This document shows, in pieces, positions 59,211-64,000 of a DNA stretch of 64,000 bases (position 1 is the stretch's first letter; the number at the start of each line of letters is the position of its first letter). The translations under genes and the position numbers were made by a program. The stretch comes from Aggregatilineales bacterium (lineage in GTDB: Bacteria; Chloroflexota; Anaerolineae; Aggregatilineales; Phototrophicaceae). The stretch covers positions 1-64,000 of the forward strand of contig JAUQWZ010000052.1 of NCBI GenBank assembly GCA_030834905.1, written 5' to 3'. Under the pieces are notes generated by a model. That model did no database searches and had not been told where the DNA came from. It saw only the letters and a program-made list of their open reading frames with translations.

Positions 59211-60935
59211 CTACGCCCGTACCAGCCCGTTGGCGCTGTTGGTCACCGCGCCGTCGTCTGCCTGCGACACGAGGCGGGCGTACTTCGCCATCACGCCGCC
59301 GATATAGTGCGGCGCGGGCGGCTGCCACTCGTGCTTGCGTTCGGTGAGTGCTTCGTCGCTCAATTCCACGTTCAGGCTGCGGGCTTCGATATCCACAGTA
59401 ATGATGTCACCTTCGCGCAGCAAGCCAATCGGTCCGCCAACGGCGGCTTCGGGGGCGACGTGTCCGATCATCAAGCCGCGTGTCGCGCCGGAGAAACGAC
59501 CATCGGTGATCAGCATGACCGAGCCGCCCAAGCCCTGCCCGACCAATGCCGCCGTCACCTGAAGCATCTCCTGCATACCGGGTCCGCCGATGGGTCCTTC
59601 GTAGCGGATGACCACCACATCACCATCATGGATTTCCTGCCGCTTAACTGCCTCGAAGGCTGCCGTCTCGCTGTTGAAAATTCGGGCGGGTCCCCGGAAC
59701 GTCTGCGGCTCTGTCCCCTTCAGCTTGACGACGCCGCCGTTCGGGGCGAGGTTGCCTTTGAGGATATGCAGACCGCCGCTTTCGTGGATCGGGTTGGAAA
59801 GCGGGCGAATGACTTCCTGACCCGGTGTTTCGCGAGCGCTGACGGCTTCTTCTGCCAGCGTCTTGCCGGTTGCGGTCAGGGCGCTGCCGTCGATATAGCC
59901 GCCTTCGAGCAGGCGCTGTGCCAGCACGCGGTTGCCGCCCGCCTGGTGCATGTGGACGGCGGCGAAACGTCCGGTTGGCTTGAGGTCACACAGCAGCGGC
60001 GTGCGCTTGCTGATGGCTTCGATGTCGTCAATCGTAAACGGAATGCCTGCCTCACGCGCGAATGCCAGCGTGTGCAGCACGCTGTTGGTGCTGCCACCGC
60101 TGGCGGCGACGGCGGCAATGGCATTATCGAGCGCTGTCCGCGTGATCAGCTTGCTGGGGCGCAGATCCTGTTCAATCATGCGCAGGATGAGTTCGCCCGC
60201 GTCCACCGAAATGCGGTCTTTGTCGGCGTCCATCGCCGGGATATCCGCCATGCCCATCGGGCAAACGCCTAGGAATTCCGCCGCCATGCCCATCGTATTG
60301 GCGGTGAACTGCCCGCCGCAGGCGCCGGGTCCGGGACAGGCGACGTCTTCCATTTCCTTCAGTTCTTCGGCGGTGACTTTGCCCGCCGTGTACGCGCCGA
60401 TGTATTCATACACTTCCTGAACGGTCACGTCCTTGCCGCGATAGTTCCCCGCCGCGATTGAGCCGCCGTAGATCATGATTGAGGGAATATCGAGGCGAAT
60501 CATCGCCATGATCGTGCCCGGCATAGTCTTGTCGCAGGCGGCGAGCGTGATCAACCCGTCGAAATAGTTGCCGCGCGCCACCAGTTCAATCGAGTCGGCA
60601 ATCACTTCCCGGCTGATGAGTGAGGCTTTCATGCCCTCGGTGCCCATGGTGATGCCGTCGCTGATCGAGACGGTGTTAAATTCCAGCGGTGTGCCCCCGG
60701 CGGCGCGAATGCCTTCCTTCACTTTGGCGGAAAGGCGGCGCAGGTGAAAGTTGCAGGGACCGATTTCCGTCCAGGTATTGGCAATGCCAATAAGCGGCTT
60801 TTGCAGATCATCATCGGTCAAGCCGATGGCTTTGAGCATAGCGCGCGCGCCAGCGCGGTCGGTGCCTTCAAGCAGGGGGCGGCTGCGCGCATTGAGAGCC
60901 GCCAAAGCATCACGCACAGATGGTGAGTCAGTCAT
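59211..60935 (-). CDS. ilvD: Dihydroxy-acid dehydratase
   Basis: 574 residues, full length for the family. Cluster-binding Cys61 (GPCNFHL), Cys134 (ACDKTMPG) and Cys206 (CPGPGACGGQFTANTM) are in place, and the GGSTNSVLHTLA helix and GRFSGATRG motif are conserved. It dehydrates 2,3-dihydroxy-3-methylbutanoate or -pentanoate in valine and isoleucine synthesis and needs an iron-sulfur cluster. ATG 60935 is 6 nt from AGGAG and is preferred to 60938 or the longer frame. It stands alone with no other ilv genes. Confidence 0.96.
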   Translation of the reverse strand: MTDSPSVRDALAALNARSRPLLEGTDRAGARAMLKAIGLTDDDLQKPLIGIANTWTEIGPCNFHLRRLSAKVKEGIRAAGGTPLEFNTVSISDGITMGTEGMKASLISREVIADSIELVARGNYFDGLITLAACDKTMPGTIMAMIRLDIPSIMIYGGSIAAGNYRGKDVTVQEVYEYIGAYTAGKVTAEELKEMEDVACPGPGACGGQFTANTMGMAAEFLGVCPMGMADIPAMDADKDRISVDAGELILRMIEQDLRPSKLITRTALDNAIAAVAASGGSTNSVLHTLAFAREAGIPFTIDDIEAISKRTPLLCDLKPTGRFAAVHMHQAGGNRVLAQRLLEGGYIDGSALTATGKTLAEEAVSARETPGQEVIRPLSNPIHESGGLHILKGNLAPNGGVVKLKGTEPQTFRGPARIFNSETAAFEAVKRQEIHDGDVVVIRYEGPIGGPGMQEMLQVTAALVGQGLGGSVMLITDGRFSGATRGLMIGHVAPEAAVGGPIGLLREGDIITVDIEARSLNVELSDEALTERKHEWQPPAPHYIGGVMAKYARLVSQADDGAVTNSANGLVRA

Positions 60936-61070
60936 CATGAACTCCTGAACCAACAATTTATAGTGTAGGGAATACGATACCCCGCTTAGGGGAAGATTAC
61001 CAGAGAGCAGGTGGGATTGTAACGCAGGTGTGGCGATCCATACGAACACCGCGCGAGAGCGTCAGCGCTG

Positions 61071-61076
61071 TATAAT
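61071..61076 (+). promoter_or_regulatory. Minus 10 box before the antitoxin frame
   Basis: TATAAT 34 nt upstream of the ATG at 61110. No clear -35. Confidence 0.4.
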
Positions 61077-61109
61077 AATGGTGTATGAAGATCAGCAGGA
61101 GGTGGGACG

Positions 61110-61370
61110 ATGATGCTGGATGAACTGATGAAGGCGGTAGACAGACTGTCGAATGAGGAACTGCGCCAACTGCGCGATTATGTCAACCAGTGACACACTG
61201 ACGAGGAGGAGGAAACCGAATTACTTACAGGAACGATGAATGTCGATGCTCTCATGCGCGCTGTTGATGAAATCCGCGAAGGACTGACAGAAGCAGAAAT
61301 TGACGAAATGATCGCTGCCATGAATGAAGAATACATTGAGCCTTTCGATGAATCTGAGTGGCAGGAATGA
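61110..61370 (+). pseudogene. VapB-like antitoxin gene split by in-frame TGA
   Basis: One frame of 86 codons runs from ATG 61110 (after AGGAGGTGGG) to TGA 61368-61370, but a TGA occupies codon 28 (61191-61193). The N-terminal part reads MMLDELMKAVDRLSNEELRQ and the downstream part, from ATG 61236, reads MNVDALMRAVDEIREGLTEA and ends PFDESEWQE. Such single-chain antitoxins usually contain both parts, so this looks like a nonsense mutation, or two pieces with re-initiation at 61236 after AGGAACG. The stop overlaps the toxin ATG. Confidence 0.65.
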
Positions 61371-61762
61371 TCTACATTTTTGATACCAACGCTATTAGTG
61401 ATGCTATCAAGAAAAATCCAGTAACGGTTAACCGGCTTCGTGAACATCAGGATGAACACATTCTATGTTTGTGTCCGCCAGTTCACTACGAAATTCGGCG
61501 TGGATTGTTAGCAATCTCGACAACTGCTCAGTTGCATATATATGAAACACAAGTACGTCGGCAGTTTGCCTGGACACGATTAAAAGACGCCGATTGGGAA
61601 CAGGCGGCGCGTTTCTGCCCAAAAACGCGCCGCAAAGGCAAGCAGTTATCCGATGCTGATTTGCTACTGGCAGCATTGGCAGTGCGGCTAAACGCGATCA
61701 TCGTCAGCGCAGATGATGATTTCGATGCTCTGCCCGTAGAACGTGAGAACTGGCGGAGCTAA
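61367..61762 (+). CDS. PIN-domain toxin (VapC-like)
   Basis: 131 residues with the PIN nuclease fold and acidic site: Asp6 (IFDTNAIS), Glu42 (HYEIRRG), Asp96 and Asp98 (LSDADLLLAAL) and Asp116-118 (SADDDFD). It likely cleaves RNA with Mg2+. The ATG at 61367 overlaps the antitoxin stop (ATGA), supporting a VapBC unit. The GTG at 61358 is a less likely start. If the antitoxin is defective, survival implies that the toxin is weak, silent or covered by another antitoxin. Confidence 0.88.
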   Translation: MIYIFDTNAISDAIKKNPVTVNRLREHQDEHILCLCPPVHYEIRRGLLAISTTAQLHIYETQVRRQFAWTRLKDADWEQAARFCPKTRRKGKQLSDADLLLAALAVRLNAIIVSADDDFDALPVERENWRS

Positions 61763-61828
61763 TTACTGCATCTTCACCCTGTCGGCATCACTTGGTATGC
61801 CATTTTGCGGAAAATCCGTTCAGACGGA

Positions 61829-62104
61829 CTAACCCCGTTTCCGCTTGCGGTTTTCGTATGCGCCGCCGGACAGACTGCCGATGTCGATCAGGAAGGCGAT
61901 CACGACAATCACCCACTCAATGCCGCCGATACCATCGGGCGCTAAGAACACATATGCCAGCAGCGTCCAGGGCAGGAAGAGCAGCCCAAGAACGGGCACG
62001 ATGAGATTATCAAACACCAGCCAGCGTGACGGCTCAACCAACGACCAGATGATCGCCGCAGCGCGCGGTCCAATCAGCAGTAGAATACTAATGACACAGC
62101 ACAT
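61829..62104 (-). CDS. Small three-helix membrane protein
   Basis: 91 residues with three hydrophobic segments: CCVISILLLIGPRAAAIIW, LIVPVLGLLFLPWTLLAYVFL and WVIVVIAFLIDIG, and a basic tail. The layout MCC..LLLIGPR...FLPWT is of a conserved hypothetical family from memory, function unknown. ATG 62104 is chosen as the shorter frame start. It lies alone between the toxin gene and the YhhN gene. Confidence 0.65.
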   Translation of the reverse strand: MCCVISILLLIGPRAAAIIWSLVEPSRWLVFDNLIVPVLGLLFLPWTLLAYVFLAPDGIGGIEWVIVVIAFLIDIGSLSGGAYENRKRKRG

Positions 62105-62209
62105 GTTTGCCCCCTGGCGATAGTGCCTCAGCCGATGCAATGGAACTCACACACTTATACGTCAGGCGGCGAATTTTGTTGCAGCCAGGGTGAAAACAGG
62201 CAAGCCGAT

Positions 62210-62932
62210 TCAGGGCAAACTGGCGAGCAGCAGCCCCGTTCCAACCACGATCAACATCTGCGCCGGTCCGTAAGTCAGCCATACCCAGTCGTCTATCCAG
62301 CGGAAATATGTCTGATTGAACAGCCGCGCCGCCAGAATCAGATCGCTGATCAGAAACAGCAACGCGCCGAGCGCCATCGGAAAGAACCGTCCGTCATGCA
62401 GCGCCAGCCCGCTGGCAATCCCCGCCGTCGTCGCCAGCAGCAGGGCGTAGGGCAGCGCCGCCAGATGCAGCGTGCCGCGCTCAGTCGATGGGCGATAGAT
62501 GACGAGGTACCAGCAGACCAGCCCCACCAGCCAGAAGGCGATCAGCGCCCCCCATCGCGCCGTTGACGCTTCCAGCCCCAGCCGATCCGCCAGCCGCAGA
62601 AACGCGGCAATGTAGGCGATGTGCCCCAGCCCAAACGCGCCAATACCACCGAGTACGTGGCGTTCGTCCTTCAGAATCAGCTTCGCCATGAACAGGTCGC
62701 CGATGAACCCCAGCGTCATGCCGTTGGCGACCAGCAGCGCGGCATCTGCTGCCGGTGATTCGCGGTGAATCAGCGCGAAGCTCCAGGCGACGATCACTAA
62801 TACCAGTGACGAAAGCATCCGCGTCGGGCGGGGCATTCGCCGCGTGCGTTCAGCATCGGCTGAACCCAACAGCCCGCCAAACAGTAGCAAACCCCAGAGG
62901 ATAATCAGTGCAGGCAGCCAGAAAGACCCCAT
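62210..62932 (-). CDS. YhhN-family membrane protein (lysoplasmalogenase-like)
   Basis: 240 residues and about eight hydrophobic segments with the YhhN motifs: GDLFMAKLI, LGGIGAFGLGHIAYIAAFL and FLISDLILAARLFN. The family includes TMEM86-type lysoplasmalogenases that cleave the vinyl ether of lysoplasmalogens, though bacterial members are often of unknown role. ATG 62932 follows AAGGAG and is preferred to 63019. Confidence 0.88.
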   Translation of the reverse strand: MGSFWLPALIILWGLLLFGGLLGSADAERTRRMPRPTRMLSSLVLVIVAWSFALIHRESPAADAALLVANGMTLGFIGDLFMAKLILKDERHVLGGIGAFGLGHIAYIAAFLRLADRLGLEASTARWGALIAFWLVGLVCWYLVIYRPSTERGTLHLAALPYALLLATTAGIASGLALHDGRFFPMALGALLFLISDLILAARLFNQTYFRWIDDWVWLTYGPAQMLIVVGTGLLLASLP

Positions 62933-63025
62933 TGTGCTCCTTGATCCTATTCTGCCATGTAAACTACAATCTGCGTCAATTGTAGCTCGTTGCGGGGGCA
63001 ATAGCTCAGTAAGGAACACATTCGA

Positions 63026-64000
63026 ATGCGCTACTTCACACGACTCGTCGTCATCAACGCCGTGATTTGCGCTGTCTTCGCGGCAGTTTTTGCGATACCC
63101 ATTGGGCGGCTTGAGGTGGGACTGGTCGCCGGGCTGTCATTTGGTATTCTGATCGGGCTGCTCGTTGAAGTGGTTTTCCAGCGCTGGAAAGGACGCTGGC
63201 TCTACCGGCGCAGGCTGCTGTTTCTCGTCCTGCTGGAAGTGCTGCTCACGCTGTACGTGCTAATGCCCGCATATCTCGCCTACTTCGGCTTGCGTCCGGC
63301 GCGAATTGCCGTGGCGGCGATGCCTGAAGAATGGCTTGACAGCGCGGAAGAAGTCGCGCTGGAGACGAGCGACGGCATTATGCTTTCGGGTTGGTATCTT
63401 CGCTCGCAAAACGGAGCGGCGATCATCACGCTGCATGGACTCGGTAGCAACCGCCTGGGAGTGCAGCCATACGCTCGTATGCTTGCCGAACACGGCTATG
63501 GCGTGCTGATGATGGATATGCGCGCGCATGGCGCAAGCGGCGGTGAGATATTTGCGGATGGATGGAATTCCGCTGCCGACTTTACCGTGATGGCTCAATA
63601 TCTTCATTCGCGTCCAGAGGTTGAGCGCATTGGCGCGCTCGGATTATCCTCCGGGGCAGTGGCAATACTCCACGCCGGCGCTGATGACTCATCGATTGAA
63701 GCCTTTGTCGCCGATGGAACGGGCGTTGCGGCAGCGGCGGATTTGCTCGAGCCATTAACGCCGCATCCTGCCATAGCATGGCTGCTGGTGCCGGATTACT
63801 GGATGAGCTATCGTTTCACGGCATTATTCACCGGGCTGACGCCTGCGCCATCGCTGCGGGAGCAGGTCAGACGTATTGCGCCGCGCCCCATTCTGTTTAT
63901 CGCCGGAGCAGCGGCGATGTGGGAAGCAGAGCTTGCCGCGAAATATGCCGCCAGCGCGGGCGATTCAGCGGAAGTATGGGTGATACCGAACGCCGGACAC
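63026..64000 (+). CDS. Alpha/beta hydrolase, membrane-anchored, truncated by window
   Basis: The frame is open from ATG 63026 (after AAGGAACAC) to the window end without a stop. Hydrophobic segments come first (VVINAVICAVFAAVFAIPIG, then a second pair near residue 75), followed by an alpha/beta-hydrolase core: LHGLGSNRLG, GVLMMDMRAHGASGG and GLSSGAVAIL with nucleophile Ser. The PNAGH at the end should hold the catalytic His. It resembles predicted membrane-anchored esterases or acylhydrolases. The 3-prime end is outside the window. Confidence 0.82.
   Translation, partial: MRYFTRLVVINAVICAVFAAVFAIPIGRLEVGLVAGLSFGILIGLLVEVVFQRWKGRWLYRRRLLFLVLLEVLLTLYVLMPAYLAYFGLRPARIAVAAMPEEWLDSAEEVALETSDGIMLSGWYLRSQNGAAIITLHGLGSNRLGVQPYARMLAEHGYGVLMMDMRAHGASGGEIFADGWNSAADFTVMAQYLHSRPEVERIGALGLSSGAVAILHAGADDSSIEAFVADGTGVAAAADLLEPLTPHPAIAWLLVPDYWMSYRFTALFTGLTPAPSLREQVRRIAPRPILFIAGAAAMWEAELAAKYAASAGDSAEVWVIPNAGH

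Overview
The window looks like a chromosomal segment of a Chloroflexota bacterium, probably Anaerolineae-like. This is inferred from the mix of gene families, G+C near 60% by eye, frequent GTG/TTG starts and many intergenic palindromes; there is no rRNA to confirm it. One tRNA-Phe gene is present. There is no CRISPR array, transposase, integrase or complete prophage.

Layout. 391-6493 (minus): small acidic and membrane proteins, a lipoprotein, a uridine-kinase-like enzyme, a Nudix hydrolase, a flavin disulfide reductase and an unrecognised protein. 6736-10182 (plus): a YcgR/YcgQ-type permease pair followed by a membrane-anchored beta-propeller. 10241-18066: a P-loop kinase, a class A PBP-like protein whose transpeptidase motifs are all gone, an OmpR-type regulator, two PPOX-like flavin/F420-binding proteins and a large hybrid sensor kinase. 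18179-20010 (minus): tsaE, tsaB and rimI; tsaD lies apart at 41064. 20154-21889 (plus): a TVP38-type membrane protein and a nucleoside hydrolase. 22121-28120 (minus): two large VWA membrane proteins with a tandem-TIR protein between them. 28309-31592 (minus): the classic dnaX-ybaB-recR order followed by a TlpA-like thioredoxin. 31813-36560: tatA, a DUF1992 protein, a LysM/lamin-tail envelope protein, a GT-C glycosyltransferase, a small membrane protein and tRNA-Phe. 36716-49663: envelope polysaccharide genes (GT-C proteins, two O-antigen-ligase/TPR proteins) mixed with tsaD, a histidine phosphatase and a PP2C-like/propeller protein. 49743-58153: an oxidoreductase, a LexA-type DNA-binding protein, an orphan terminase pair, a GyrI-like protein, two Ada-type alkylation-repair genes and three tiny genes with strong Shine-Dalgarno sites. 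58397-64000: two toxin-antitoxin-like pairs, ilvD, a YhhN protein and a truncated alpha/beta hydrolase.

The most striking general property is the density of repeats. A heptameric AAAGTNN/ACTTTNN inverted-repeat family is seen at five loci. GTAGGG...CCCTAC elements carry nested palindromes, and CCCTCACCC...GGGTGAGGG elements occur at two loci. Several elements supply stop codons of neighbouring genes, one is translated as an N-terminus, and one 120-bp copy sits in frame inside a glycosyltransferase.

The strongest single-gene observation is the PBP-like protein at 10915-13896. Other points are two GAAC-N4-GTTC (Bacillus-type SOS box) sites in promoters of the DNA-repair-rich region, a 7-4-7 direct repeat upstream of the OmpR-type gene, and an antitoxin gene split by an in-frame TGA.
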